Source of the DNA: JBEKUY01 sp049514555
Lineage (GTDB): Bacteria > Acidobacteriota > Terriglobia > Acidiferrales > UBA7541
Reading direction: 5' to 3'
Length of the DNA stretch: 64,000 bases
Assembly (NCBI GenBank): GCA_049514555.1
Contig: JBEKUY010000013.1
Span: forward strand, 1 to 64,000
The notes below the pieces were generated by a model. The model ran no database searches. It had not been told where the DNA came from and worked only from the letters and a program-made list of their open reading frames with translations. The translations under genes were made by a program, and so were the position numbers. Positions 1 to 9,048 of this stretch are shown here, in pieces. Numbering within the stretch: the stretch's first letter is position 1; every line of letters starts with the position of its first letter.

Positions 1-3000
1 CGCAAAACTTCACGCTGACGATCGGCCAGGCCCCCGCAATCACCAGCGCCGCCAGCACCACGTTCACGGTGGGCCAGGCAGGAACCTTCACGGTGACCAC
101 GACGGGCTTCCCACTTCCGGCACTGACAGAGACGGGCGCGCTGCCGACCGGGGTCACGTTCGTGGACAACGGAAACGGCACCGCCACGCTGGCCGGAACC
201 CCGGCGGCGTTGACGGGCAAGACATACTCGCTCAGCATCAAAGCGCACAACGTAATAGGCACGGACGCCACGCAGACCTTCACGCTAACGGTGGACCAAG
301 CCCCGGCAATCACCAGCGGCACCAGCGCCACGTTTACGGTGGGCGCGGCGGGATCGTTCACGGTGACAGCGACAGGCGTTCCGACAGCGTCCCTCACGGA
401 GTCCGGGGCGCTGCCGGCCGGAGTCACGTTCGTGGACAATGGGAACAACTCGGGGACACTGAGCGGGACCGCAGGGGCTACGGGGACTTTCCCCATCACG
501 TTCACAGCCAGCAATGGCGTAGGCACGAATGCCACGCAAAACTTCACGCTGACGATCGGCCAGGCCCCCGCAATCACCAGCGCCGCCAGCACCACGTTCA
601 CGGTGGGCCAGGCAGGAACCTTCACGGTGACCACGACGGGCTTCCCACTTCCGGCACTGACGGAGACGGGCGCGCTGCCGACCGGGGTCACGTTCGTGGA
701 CAACGGAAACGGCACCGCCACGCTGGCCGGAACCCCGGCGGCGTTGACGGGCGGGACATACTCGCTTTCCATCAAAGCGCACAACGGGATAGGCACAGAT
801 GCGACGCAAACCTTCACGCTGACGGTGGACCAAGTCGCAGCGATCACCAGCGCCGCTAGCACCACGTTCACGGTGGGCCAGGCAGGAACCTTCACGGTGA
901 CCACGACGGGCACGCCGAAGCCGTCCATCACGGAGACGGGCGCGCTGCCGACCGGAGTCACGCTGGTGGACAACGGAAACGGCACCGCCGCGCTGAGCGG
1001 CACACCCGGAGCAGGCACTGCGGGCAGTTACCCGATCACGCTCACTGCACACAACGGGGTGGGCACGGATGCCACGCAAATCTTCACATTAACCGTGAAC
1101 ACGGCTCCGGTGATCACCAGCGCCAACAGCACCACTTTTACGGTGGGCCAGGCAGGAACCTTCACGGTGACCACGACGGGCACACCGACGCCGACCATCA
1201 CGGAGACGGGCGTGCTGCCGACCGGAGTCACGTTGGTGGACAACGGAAACGGCACGGCCACACTGGCCGGTACCCCGGGGCCAGGGACGAGCGGGACGTT
1301 CCAGATCACCATCAAAGCGCACAACGGGATAGGCACGGACGCCACGCAAACCTTCACCTTGACGGTCAACCAAGCCCCGGCGATCACCAGCGCCAACAGC
1401 ATCACGTTTACCGTGGGCACGGCGGGGTCGTTCACGGTGACCACGACGGGCACACCGACGCCCTCCATTGCGGAGTCCGGCACGCTGCCCAGCACCGTGA
1501 CCTTCACGGACAATGGGAACGGCACGGGGACGCTGAGCGGGACCCCGGGATCGGCGGATGCCGGGTCGTACCCCATCACGTTCACAGCCAGCAACGGCGT
1601 GGGGAGCAACGCAACGCAAGACTTCACGCTGACGATTACTATTCCGTTGCTGGTCATCTCGCCGGCGAGCGGTGCGTTGCCCTCCGGGACGGTGAACACC
1701 GCCTATAGCACGACAATATCAGCGACAGGTGGTGTCTCGCCCTACACGTTTACGTTGGATGGCAGTTCCAACCCGCTTCCGCCGGGCCTGGGCCCCATTA
1801 CGAGCGCAGGAGTGATTTCCGGCACGCCCACGACAGCAGGAACCTACCCCGGCATCATCGTGGACGTGACGGACTCCGAAACATCTCCGGTGACGAAGAA
1901 GGCGACGTACTCGATCACCGTCAACGCGGCGTCGGCGGCCTGCGGCTCGGGCCATGAGTCAGTTCTTAGCGGGAACTATGCGTTTATGCTGCAAGGCTGG
2001 GACGCCAACGGCGCCGTGGCCAGAGGCGGCACGTTCTTCGCCGACGGAACCGGACATCTGACGGGAACGGGAGGCGTGGAAGACATCAACCGCGCCGGGA
2101 ACTCCAGCGGCACCGGCCGCAGTGTGAGCAATCCTGCCATCAACGCAGCAAGCAGTTCGTACTCGGTTGGCGCCGATAACCGCGGCTGCCTGACACTCGC
2201 GAGTACCGGAGGCTTCACCACGCAGTTCCGGTTCGCCCTCGGCGGGATCAGCGGCGGCGTCGCCAGCACTGGCCGGATGATCGAGTTCGACGACACGACC
2301 GGCACCGGCACACGCGTCAGCGGGCCAATCCGCCAGCAAACTTCTTCTGCATTCACAACCGCCAGCATCAGCGGCCATTACACTTTCGGACTATCGGGGG
2401 TGGACGAGTCCGGTACCCGGCAGGCATCCGCGGGATACATCCTATTCGGCGGATCGGGCACCATCACCGGAGGAAACTACGATGCCGACGATAATGGCTC
2501 ACTGGACACCAACCAGCCCTTCACCCCGGGTACTTCTTACAACGTGGCGAATAACGGCCGGGGGACGATGGCGGTAACCACCATCCACGGCACCTCCAAC
2601 ATGATTTTCTACGTGATTAACAACGCGGACGTGTTGCTCATGAGCGGGGACGCCATCAATGTGAGTCCGCTGCAAAGCGGCGAGGGGGTGAAGGCTACCA
2701 TCACGACCTTCTCGAACTCATCGCTCAGCGGCACCGCGGTGTTCTACATCACGGACTTGGACAACAGCTCTTCTCCCCCCGCTACTGAGGTGCAGCTTGG
2801 GCTTGCCAGCGCCACTAGCGGCACAGTCACGGTCAAAATATACGATAAGGACGGCAGCGCCGCCCTCACCTCTCAAACGATGACTCTTACGTACTCGGTT
2901 GCTTCCAATGGCCGCGTGACACTGACCGGAGGAGGCGGAGGGAATCCAGTCTTCTACCTCAGCGGGCAGAACCAGAGCTTCTTCGTCGGCACGGACAATG

Positions 3001-3356
3001 GTGCCACTTCTGGGACGATGGAAAACCAAACCAGCACATCGTCATTCACCGCCGGTACGTTCTTTGGCGGTACTGTCAACCCCGCGACCAACCAAGGTGG
3101 CGAAACTATCGTTGCCGGCACAGCAGACGGGGCGGGGAACGTCACTGGAACCGATGACAACTCGAACGGCAGCGGTCTCACTGCGAATGAAACCTTCACG
3201 GGTACCTACTCGTTCATCTCAGACGGCACAGGCACCCTCAGCGTCACCTCAAGCAGTGGCGGGGACACTCTCACCACGATTATGATCTCTCCGACGAAAT
3301 TCGTGGGGATCAGCCAGACGGAGAACCACCCCAGGGTAATGATCTTCCAAAGGTAG
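1..3356 (+). CDS. Large exported protein with tandem putative Ig repeats (5' end outside window)
   Basis: The reading frame is already open at base 3, so this is the C-terminal part (about 1,118 residues) of a longer protein; the first in-window GTG at 69 lies inside a repeat and is not a real start. Six near-identical modules of about 89-90 residues carry the motifs QAPAITS, TFTVG, GALPTGV, VDNGNG and TLAGTP, which is the putative-Ig (He_PIG) pattern. A seventh, more divergent module follows (VISPASG to SITVNA). The last 470 residues hold about four looser modules beginning LSGNYAF, ISGHYTF, LSGTAVF and FTAGTFF, of a kind seen in acidobacterial surface proteins. The composition is rich in Thr, Gly, Ser and Ala, with almost no Cys. 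I infer a secreted or surface adhesin-like structural protein; no enzyme motif is visible. A terminator closes the gene. Confidence 0.8.
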   Translation, partial: QNFTLTIGQAPAITSAASTTFTVGQAGTFTVTTTGFPLPALTETGALPTGVTFVDNGNGTATLAGTPAALTGKTYSLSIKAHNVIGTDATQTFTLTVDQAPAITSGTSATFTVGAAGSFTVTATGVPTASLTESGALPAGVTFVDNGNNSGTLSGTAGATGTFPITFTASNGVGTNATQNFTLTIGQAPAITSAASTTFTVGQAGTFTVTTTGFPLPALTETGALPTGVTFVDNGNGTATLAGTPAALTGGTYSLSIKAHNGIGTDATQTFTLTVDQVAAITSAASTTFTVGQAGTFTVTTTGTPKPSITETGALPTGVTLVDNGNGTAALSGTPGAGTAGSYPITLTAHNGVGTDATQIFTLTVNTAPVITSANSTTFTVGQAGTFTVTTTGTPTPTITETGVLPTGVTLVDNGNGTATLAGTPGPGTSGTFQITIKAHNGIGTDATQTFTLTVNQAPAITSANSITFTVGTAGSFTVTTTGTPTPSIAESGTLPSTVTFTDNGNGTGTLSGTPGSADAGSYPITFTASNGVGSNATQDFTLTITIPLLVISPASGALPSGTVNTAYSTTISATGGVSPYTFTLDGSSNPLPPGLGPITSAGVISGTPTTAGTYPGIIVDVTDSETSPVTKKATYSITVNAASAACGSGHESVLSGNYAFMLQGWDANGAVARGGTFFADGTGHLTGTGGVEDINRAGNSSGTGRSVSNPAINAASSSYSVGADNRGCLTLASTGGFTTQFRFALGGISGGVASTGRMIEFDDTTGTGTRVSGPIRQQTSSAFTTASISGHYTFGLSGVDESGTRQASAGYILFGGSGTITGGNYDADDNGSLDTNQPFTPGTSYNVANNGRGTMAVTTIHGTSNMIFYVINNADVLLMSGDAINVSPLQSGEGVKATITTFSNSSLSGTAVFYITDLDNSSSPPATEVQLGLASATSGTVTVKIYDKDGSAALTSQTMTLTYSVASNGRVTLTGGGGGNPVFYLSGQNQSFFVGTDNGATSGTMENQTSTSSFTAGTFFGGTVNPATNQGGETIVAGTADGAGNVTGTDDNSNGSGLTANETFTGTYSFISDGTGTLSVTSSSGGDTLTTIMISPTKFVGISQTENHPRVMIFQR
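27..1640 (+). repeat. Six tandem Ig-like coding repeats of about 267-270 bp
   Basis: Direct repeats within the large exported protein start near 27, 298, 561, 831, 1101 and 1371. Modules 1 and 3 are nearly identical at the DNA level: bases 1-218 match 535-752 with one difference (A128 versus G662). Identity between other modules is lower and patchy, which suggests recent duplication or gene conversion of a two-module (534 bp) unit. Confidence 0.85.
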
Positions 3357-3384
3357 GGATAACCGACTCCAAACCAATTCGACC

Positions 3385-3418
3385 AGGGCCGGAGCGAAAG
3401 CTCCGGCCCTCTTTTTTG
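3385..3418 (+). terminator. Strong intrinsic terminator after the Ig-repeat gene
   Basis: A perfect 11-bp stem (3385-3395 with 3400-3410) closed by a GAAA tetraloop is followed by CTTTTTTG. It lies 29 bp after the stop codon of the large exported protein. Confidence 0.9.
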
Positions 3419-3492
3419 ATGGCGAAGGCCTTGCGCTTGAAGGGCTGAACGCCGTAGCCGAAGAAGGCAACCTCGGGGGCGACGGGAGAAGC

Positions 3493-3512
3493 CCCGGGTC
3501 TGAAGACCCGGG
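3493..3512. repeat. Palindromic intergenic element
   Basis: CCCGGGTC-TGAA-GACCCGGG forms a perfect 8-bp stem with a 4-base loop, 15 bp beyond the stop codon of the Lon-like protease. Neither strand has a T-tract after it, so it is not a classical terminator. It may stabilise the 3' end of the protease mRNA or belong to a dispersed palindromic family. I saw no second copy in this window. Confidence 0.5.
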
Positions 3513-3526
3513 CTACATAGGACGGA

Positions 3527-5980
3527 CTATTCGTATTCCTTGAGGGTATTGGCCATTTCGTGGAGGCGCTGGTCGGCGAGGGCGTAGATGGTGCCGGGTT
3601 CGAATTTTCCAGCGGAATCGCGGGCGCCGGCCTTGGCGCCGGTGAGGATTTCGACGCCTTCTTCGACCTTGGCCACGGGGAAAATGTGGAATTTCCCCGT
3701 GGCGACGGCTTCGATCACGTCTTCGCGCAGCATGAGGTCTTCGACGTTCTCCGCGGGCATGATCACACCTTGCGTTCCCGTCCATCCCTTGACGCGGCAC
3801 ACGTCGTAGAAGCCCTCGATCTTTTCGTTCACGCCGCCGATGGGCTGAATGTCTCCCTGCTGGTTCACCGAACCGGTGACGGCCACGTCCTGCCGCAGGG
3901 GCACGCCGGAAAGCGCGGAAAGCAGGGCGTACACCTCGGTCGAACTGGCGCTATCGCCGTCCACGCCCGAATAGGACTGCTCGAAGCACAGGCTGGCCGC
4001 GAGCGACAGCGGCTTATCCTGCGCGAACCGGCTGCGCAGATAGCCCGCGATGATGTGCATGCCCTTGTCGTGGAAGCGGCCGCTCAGGTTCGATTCGCGC
4101 TCGATGTTGATGAGGCCAGCCTTGCCGAGCGCCGCCGTCGCGGTAATGCGCACGGGCTTGCCGAAGACGTAGCCGCCGATCTCATGGACGCTGAGGCCGT
4201 TCACCTGGCCGACGCGCGCACCCGCGACGTCGATGAGCAGCGTGCCTTCTTCGATCATTTCCCGGATGCGGGTCTCGTAGAGGTTGTGCCGCGCCACTTT
4301 GGAATCGAGCGCCAGCCGAACGTGCCGCGCGCTCACCGGCGATTCACCCGCCTCGCCGGCGGCGTAACAGGCCTCGCGGGCCAGGTCGGCGATGTCCACG
4401 AACCGCGTGGTGACCTTGTTCCGCCGGCCCGCCAGCCGCACGCCGTATTCCAGCATCGCGGCAACGGCGGTGCGGTCAAAGGGGCACAAACCTTCCCCGT
4501 CGCTCAGTTTGCGCAGCCGCCCGGCGTATTGCGCGATGACCTCGTCCTGCATGGGCATCTCTTCGTCGAACTCGGCGCGCACCTTGAAGATCTTGCGGAA
4601 GTCTCCTTCATACTCGTAGAGCAGCTCGTAGAGCTCGCGGTCGCCGATCAGGATGATTTTGGTGTTGATCTCGATGGGTTCCGGTTTGATGGCCGTGGTC
4701 CCAAACGGGAAAAGAACGTCGATGGGCTGGATTTCGAGCCGGCCGTGATTGAGGGTGCGCTTGAGGGCGCGCCACAGGCCCGGCTCGGGCAGCGCTTCGA
4801 GCGCGTACATGATCAGGAAGCCGCCGTCGGCGCGCAGGATGGAACCGGCGCGCAAGTCCATGAAGTCGCTCGACCAGCCGCCGCGCGCGTCGTAGGTACG
4901 CTGGATCGTGCCAAAGACGTTCGCGTAGGTCGGGGTGGTTTCAAAGATCACCGGCGAATTGTCGTGCTCGTTGTGCGCGAGGAGGACGTTCACCCCGTAC
5001 ACGCGGAAGGGATCCCGCTCCGGCCCGCCGGGCTTGCTCAGGCCGTCCGGCGAAGGCTCTTCCTGCTCGCTCTCTCCTTCGTGCTCCTTGAACGGATCGA
5101 GGTTGTCGAGCACGTGGTGCCGCACCTCTTCGAGGTATTCGGCGACATTCTGGCCGGGATATTTCTCCTTCAACTCCTCGATGACCCCGTCCACCAGCAC
5201 CGAAGCCGCTTCCTGCTCGAGGTAGCTCAGCTCGCTGGCCAGCTCGCGCGAGAGGGTCAGCGTTTTTCGATAAACGACCGTGAACTCCTGGCGGAATTGC
5301 TCGTACTTCCGCTCGATCCCTTCCGCCACCGGGCCCTCGAGTTTGCCCTCGTGGACCATTTTCGGGATGTCTTCGATCGGAACCATCTGCCCTTCGAGCA
5401 CCGGGAAAATCTCCGGCAGCGCCACCGCTCCCACCTGCATGTGTCCCAGGGCGAATTGCTCGCGCGCGATCCGCCGGGTGAAATCGTCCATCAGCTCCTT
5501 CTCTCGCGCGGTGAACCGCTCGACGATGCGGGTCTTCTGGTGCTGGAACGGCTCGCCCTCGAATACCTGCGGAATGCGCCGCCGCAGGAAATCAATGCCC
5601 GCCTGCACATCCTTCTTGAACGCGTTGGCCTGGCCGCGGGGCAGCGCCAGCAGCCGAGGGCGGTCCGGAAACTTGAAATTGTTCACGTAGCAGCGGTCGA
5701 GCGAAGGTTTCGTTTCCGGCTGAAGCTCCTCAATCATCTTGGCGATGGTGCCGCCGCGGCTGGTCCCGGCGAGCCCGCAGACGAACACGTTGTAACCCTG
5801 CGCCGCCAGCTCCACGCCCATCTTCAGCGCGCGCAGCGCGCGCTCCTGGCCGATGAAACCTTCCGAGGGCTCCACCTCCGCCGTCGTCTCAAATGGGAGC
5901 CGCGCCGGATCGCACCGCCAGCGCAGCTTCTCCGGGGGTAGTTCGGCGTGGCCCGAAGCGGGTTTGGTCGTTGTCGTCAT
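3527..5980 (-). CDS. Lon-like ATP-dependent protease (LonB/COG1067 type)
   Basis: Predicted AAA+ serine protease that unfolds and degrades cytoplasmic proteins. The N-terminal half carries a nucleotide-binding region with a modified P-loop (CGLAGTSRGGT, near residue 60) and a coiled, charged insertion. The C-terminal Lon proteolytic domain shows the catalytic Ser in GVDGDSASS (near residue 677) and the catalytic Lys in GGVNEKIEGF (near residue 720). About 817 residues is typical for bacterial LonB-like proteins without the classical Lon N-domain. I chose the ATG at 5980, which gives MTTTTKPASG; a GTG at 6001 would add seven residues, and neither has a clear Shine-Dalgarno. Transcribed alone; the AI-2E-family gene lies upstream on the same strand. 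A long open frame on the opposite strand is an antisense artefact. Confidence 0.93.
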   Translation of the reverse strand: MTTTTKPASGHAELPPEKLRWRCDPARLPFETTAEVEPSEGFIGQERALRALKMGVELAAQGYNVFVCGLAGTSRGGTIAKMIEELQPETKPSLDRCYVNNFKFPDRPRLLALPRGQANAFKKDVQAGIDFLRRRIPQVFEGEPFQHQKTRIVERFTAREKELMDDFTRRIAREQFALGHMQVGAVALPEIFPVLEGQMVPIEDIPKMVHEGKLEGPVAEGIERKYEQFRQEFTVVYRKTLTLSRELASELSYLEQEAASVLVDGVIEELKEKYPGQNVAEYLEEVRHHVLDNLDPFKEHEGESEQEEPSPDGLSKPGGPERDPFRVYGVNVLLAHNEHDNSPVIFETTPTYANVFGTIQRTYDARGGWSSDFMDLRAGSILRADGGFLIMYALEALPEPGLWRALKRTLNHGRLEIQPIDVLFPFGTTAIKPEPIEINTKIILIGDRELYELLYEYEGDFRKIFKVRAEFDEEMPMQDEVIAQYAGRLRKLSDGEGLCPFDRTAVAAMLEYGVRLAGRRNKVTTRFVDIADLAREACYAAGEAGESPVSARHVRLALDSKVARHNLYETRIREMIEEGTLLIDVAGARVGQVNGLSVHEIGGYVFGKPVRITATAALGKAGLINIERESNLSGRFHDKGMHIIAGYLRSRFAQDKPLSLAASLCFEQSYSGVDGDSASSTEVYALLSALSGVPLRQDVAVTGSVNQQGDIQPIGGVNEKIEGFYDVCRVKGWTGTQGVIMPAENVEDLMLREDVIEAVATGKFHIFPVAKVEEGVEILTGAKAGARDSAGKFEPGTIYALADQRLHEMANTLKEYE

Positions 5981-6043
5981 CTGGGGCGGGTACTCTAACA
6001 CAGGCGCTGTCCGCCAGTACCCCCAGGAGGGGAAGATTGTGAC

Positions 6044-7108
6044 TCAGCCGTCAGCCGGCTGGTTCGCACTGTGGGCATAGACGTCCAAGATGCCGGCCAC
6101 GGTGGCCACGACGATGGGGCCCAGCACGATTCCCAGCAGGCCGAAGACGCGTACGCCCCCGAAAACGCTGATGAACACCAACAGCCCGCTCAATTGCGTG
6201 CGCCCGCGGAGCAGGATGGGCCGAAGGATGTTGTCCGCCGCGCCCACCACCGCGACACAAATCATTGCGAGGATGAGGGCCTTGCCCCAGTGTCCCGTCC
6301 ATCCCAGCCAGAGCGCCGCGGGCACCCACACCAGCGCCGTCCCTACCACGGGCACCAGCGAGAAGAACGCCATCGCTACTCCCCAGAAGAACGGCGTCGG
6401 CAATCCGACGATGGTGAATGCCAAGCCGCCCAGCGTCCCCTGTATCCCGGCCACGACCATCGTCACGAGAACGCTCCCCACGATTAGGTCGCGCGACTCG
6501 TCCAGGACGCGCTGCTGGTGCACCGGCTCGAACGGCAGCAGGTTCCGCAACGTTTTCACCAGCCGCTTCGAATCCCGAAAGAAGTAGACCATGGCGAGGA
6601 GCACGACGCAGAAATCGAAGACGAATGCGGCCACGTTTCGCAGGAAGGGCCCTACCTGCAGCGCCAGGAACGCCCCTAAACGTTCCGCGCCTTGCCGCAA
6701 GAGGGTGGGGAGATCGTAGCCGAAAGAAGTGTGAACGTGCTGTTGAAGCCAGTCCGAGAGCCGCGTGAGCGGTGTGACCTGGTTTTCCATCATGGCGCGT
6801 TGCACCACGGCCGTGGCCGAAAGCGCTTCGCGAATGAAGAGAGAAAGCAGCGCGAGCGCCGGCACGATCAGGAGTATCGTGACCACCAGCGCCGCGGCCA
6901 GCGCCGCCTGCGTCGGCGTCATGCGCCTCGAGAGCCGTTCATATAACGGGTGGAAGAACACCACGAGCACGCCGGCCCACGCCAGCGGGACCAGAAACGG
7001 CTCAAATACACGGAAGATCAGGTAGCCGAGCAACAACAGGATGCCGTAGGAAAGGACCGCCGTTAAACGGTCAACAGTTGTCGGCGAGCTTTCCGAAGCA
7101 GGCATCAT
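6044..7108 (-). CDS. AI-2E family transporter-like membrane protein
   Basis: Polytopic inner-membrane protein of the PF01594 family (AI-2E exporter, PerM/YdiK-like), 354 residues. Several hydrophobic helices are visible: one near residue 15-35, a pair near 60-90, one near 155-175, and a cluster of four to five from about 215 to 340. The C-terminal region with LGIVLGPIVVA is characteristic of the family. Family members have been proposed to export autoinducer-2 or act as ion antiporters, so the substrate here cannot be read from sequence. The start MMPASESS is in the spacer divergent from the MFS gene at 7132, 23 bp away. Confidence 0.88.
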   Translation of the reverse strand: MMPASESSPTTVDRLTAVLSYGILLLLGYLIFRVFEPFLVPLAWAGVLVVFFHPLYERLSRRMTPTQAALAAALVVTILLIVPALALLSLFIREALSATAVVQRAMMENQVTPLTRLSDWLQQHVHTSFGYDLPTLLRQGAERLGAFLALQVGPFLRNVAAFVFDFCVVLLAMVYFFRDSKRLVKTLRNLLPFEPVHQQRVLDESRDLIVGSVLVTMVVAGIQGTLGGLAFTIVGLPTPFFWGVAMAFFSLVPVVGTALVWVPAALWLGWTGHWGKALILAMICVAVVGAADNILRPILLRGRTQLSGLLVFISVFGGVRVFGLLGIVLGPIVVATVAGILDVYAHSANQPADG

Positions 7109-7116
7109 GTTCAGGT

Positions 7117-7122
7117 TATAAT
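7117..7122 (+). promoter_or_regulatory. Consensus -10 box (TATAAT) just before the MFS gene
   Basis: A perfect TATAAT lies only nine bases before the ATG at 7132, placing the predicted transcription start at or within a few bases of the start codon. No convincing -35 box sits 16-18 bp upstream and no Shine-Dalgarno fits between. This suggests a leaderless or near-leaderless mRNA. Confidence 0.45.
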
Positions 7123-7131
7123 CGCGGAGCT

Positions 7132-8421
7132 ATGGGCCGCCGCGCAACCCGCGTCTTGCCGGATCCCACCGCAGCGGAGACCAGGGCCAGCCTGCTCCGT
7201 GGCTATCAAATCCGGCTCCTCGTTGTCCTCGTCTTCATCAATCTGGTCAATTTTGCCGATCGCCAGGCGGTTCCGCCGCTCATTCCCCTTATCCGTGACG
7301 AATTCGGTCTGACGAGCACGCAGATCAGCTATCTCCAAGTCGTCCTTCAGGCCGTCCTCGCGTCGCTCAGCCTGCCCTTCGGCTTCCTTGCCGATCGCTT
7401 CAGCCGCACCCGGATCATTGCCATCGGCGTGGTCATTTGGAGCGCCGCTACCTTGCTGACGGCCCATGCGCATGTGTTCGCCACGCTGCTCCTGGCGCGC
7501 GGGCTCGTGGGGGTGGGCGAAGCAGCATACGCTCCTGCTGCACAGTCCATGATCTCCGGCGCTTTTTCTCCCGCCAGCCGCGCACGCGCCCAGTCGGTCT
7601 TTGCCATGGGCATGCTGGCCGGCGGCACGCTCGGCCAGGCGCTCGGTGGAATCGTAGGCCAACAGTTCGGCTGGCGCGCCGCATTCTACGTGATCGGCGT
7701 GCCCGGCTTGCTGCTGTCGCTCCTGATTCTGACGGTGTCGGAGCCGCCGCGCCCCCCGAAGGCCGAAACCGTGCCGCTCGGGAGGCTACTGCGCGTGCGG
7801 GCGTTTGTCACCCTGATTGTGAGCGGGGTCATGGTCACGTTCGCGAGCGTCGCCTTTCTCACGTGGGGCACCGACTTCGTCGTGCGCTACAAGGACTTCA
7901 GCCTGCGCGAAGCCGGCGTGTCCTTGGGGCCGACGCTGCTGGTCTCCGCCTTGCTGGGCGTGCTCACCGGGGGCACGCTCGCCGACGCCCTGCAGAAGCG
8001 CTTCGCCTTCGGAAGAATGCTCACGGTTGCCTGCGGCTTCTTGCTGGCCGCGCCGCTCGTGCTCTGGGCCATCTCCACGGAGGAAAAGCTCACCGTGGTC
8101 ATCGCGTTCTTCACCGCCGGCTACTTCATGTCGTGGTATCACGGGCCGGTGACCGCCGTGATCCACGACCTCATGCCGCCGCGGGCTCACGCCTCTTCCG
8201 TGGGCGTCTATATGTTTGTCACACAGTTACTCGGCGGAGTCCTCGGGCCTTATGTCGTCGGCCGCATCGACGACATGGCCACCCTGGTCCTGGGCCTGCA
8301 GGTGGCCGTCGGCGTCATGGTTGCTGGAGCGCTGCTGATGTTTCTGGTCATGTATTTCATCCAGCGGGACGGCATGCCCGATCCCGGCCTCGCCGCCTTG
8401 TCCGGCCAATCCGAGCTCTGA
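7132..8421 (+). CDS. MFS transporter, spinster-like group
   Basis: Major facilitator permease of about 429 residues with 12 predicted membrane segments. The first helix ends in FINLVNFADRQ, and the loop between helices 2 and 3 carries the MFS signature GFLADRFSRTRI. The NFADRQ motif resembles bacterial spinster-type MFS proteins, which move lipids or organic acids; the substrate here is unknown. The ATG at 7132 is chosen because the residues upstream of it in the same frame are unlike a signal or membrane segment and overlap the divergent gene. A -10 box immediately precedes it. The small CxxC gene follows after 51 bp. Confidence 0.88.
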   Translation: MGRRATRVLPDPTAAETRASLLRGYQIRLLVVLVFINLVNFADRQAVPPLIPLIRDEFGLTSTQISYLQVVLQAVLASLSLPFGFLADRFSRTRIIAIGVVIWSAATLLTAHAHVFATLLLARGLVGVGEAAYAPAAQSMISGAFSPASRARAQSVFAMGMLAGGTLGQALGGIVGQQFGWRAAFYVIGVPGLLLSLLILTVSEPPRPPKAETVPLGRLLRVRAFVTLIVSGVMVTFASVAFLTWGTDFVVRYKDFSLREAGVSLGPTLLVSALLGVLTGGTLADALQKRFAFGRMLTVACGFLLAAPLVLWAISTEEKLTVVIAFFTAGYFMSWYHGPVTAVIHDLMPPRAHASSVGVYMFVTQLLGGVLGPYVVGRIDDMATLVLGLQVAVGVMVAGALLMFLVMYFIQRDGMPDPGLAALSGQSEL

Positions 8422-8445
8422 AGGCACTTCTTTCGAAATGCCCGG

Positions 8446-8454
8446 TGCTATACT
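8446..8454 (+). promoter_or_regulatory. Extended -10 promoter for the CxxC small protein
   Basis: TGCTATACT matches the extended -10 pattern (TGnTATAAT) and lies 18 bp before the ATG at 8473. The -35 position (ACTTCT) is poor, as is common with extended -10 promoters. Confidence 0.4.
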
Positions 8455-8472
8455 GGGTTTGGAGTTCCTTCC

Positions 8473-8625
8473 ATGGACGAGACCCCCTGCAAGCACACCC
8501 GCACCCGCCTCATCGCCAAAGACAGCGACGCCGAGTACGTGGAATGCCTCGATTGTGGAATGATTCTTGAAGCCGAAGAGCGCAAGGACGGCGCTGAATT
8601 CAACGAGTCGCTTTCCGACGCCTGA
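8473..8625 (+). CDS. Small (50-residue) zinc-ribbon-like CxxC protein
   Basis: Short gene with a GGAG Shine-Dalgarno nine bases before the ATG and a likely promoter of its own. The product begins MDETPCKHTRTRLIAKD and contains CLDCGM near residue 26; together with Cys6 and His8 this could form one small zinc-binding knuckle. The rest is acidic (EAEERKDGAEFNESLSDA). Size and cysteine spacing resemble the short zinc-ribbon proteins scattered through acidobacterial genomes. I cannot assign a function. Ordinary codon use and clear ribosome binding support a real gene. Confidence 0.62.
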   Translation: MDETPCKHTRTRLIAKDSDAEYVECLDCGMILEAEERKDGAEFNESLSDA

Positions 8626-8652
8626 CCCGTCAGCCCGGCGCAGCGTTCCGAC

Positions 8653-9027
8653 TCAGCGGATTCCCAGCGTATCGATCAAGCGCAGAACGTCCTCGTGGAA
8701 GACGTCGTAGAGCGGACGCTCGTCTTCCTCCTCCAGCCGCTCGCGCAAATACTCGGCGGCCACGTAGCTGGCCTCGCGGTCAGTGAGGTCCCGGCCGGTG
8801 CGCTGCTGGAACTCCACAAACGCCGGGTGGGCCAACCCGATCACAACACGTTTCCCATCCACGAAGAATTTCGTGTCGATGGTATCGCTGTGCCGTGTGG
8901 CGATGCCGTTCCACAGGTGCGAGAAACGGCACTGGTAGGTTCTGTCCGTCAGCCTCGACGCCACAGCAAACGCGCCGATGAACTCGCTCATCGCTCCCGC
9001 GTTCGCCAGAACCGGCCGGCTGGTCAC
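8653..9027 (-). CDS. Conserved hypothetical protein, 124 residues
   Basis: A GTG start at 9027 is preceded by AGGAG at seven-base spacing, which decides the start. The protein is mixed alpha/beta with a charged C-terminal half (VAAEYLRERLEEEDERPLYDV). It has no signal peptide or membrane segment. I do not recognise a named domain. It lies 21 bp downstream of the class V aminotransferase on the same strand, so the two are probably co-transcribed and may work on the same metabolite. Confidence 0.7.
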   Translation of the reverse strand: MTSRPVLANAGAMSEFIGAFAVASRLTDRTYQCRFSHLWNGIATRHSDTIDTKFFVDGKRVVIGLAHPAFVEFQQRTGRDLTDREASYVAAEYLRERLEEEDERPLYDVFHEDVLRLIDTLGIR

Positions 9028-9048
9028 CTCTTCACTCCTGTCGTGCGA

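Noticed and set aside
27..1640. Regular spaced repeats as a CRISPR array
   Set aside because: The repeats are about 267 bp, in frame and coding for Ig-like modules.
285..1699. Several Arg/Gly- or Val-rich frames on the - strand across the Ig repeats
   Set aside because: They are repetitive shadows of the repeat coding sequence.
3560..5941. 793-codon open frame on the + strand
   Set aside because: It runs antisense to the Lon-like protease, shows no family resemblance, and reflects third-position GC bias.
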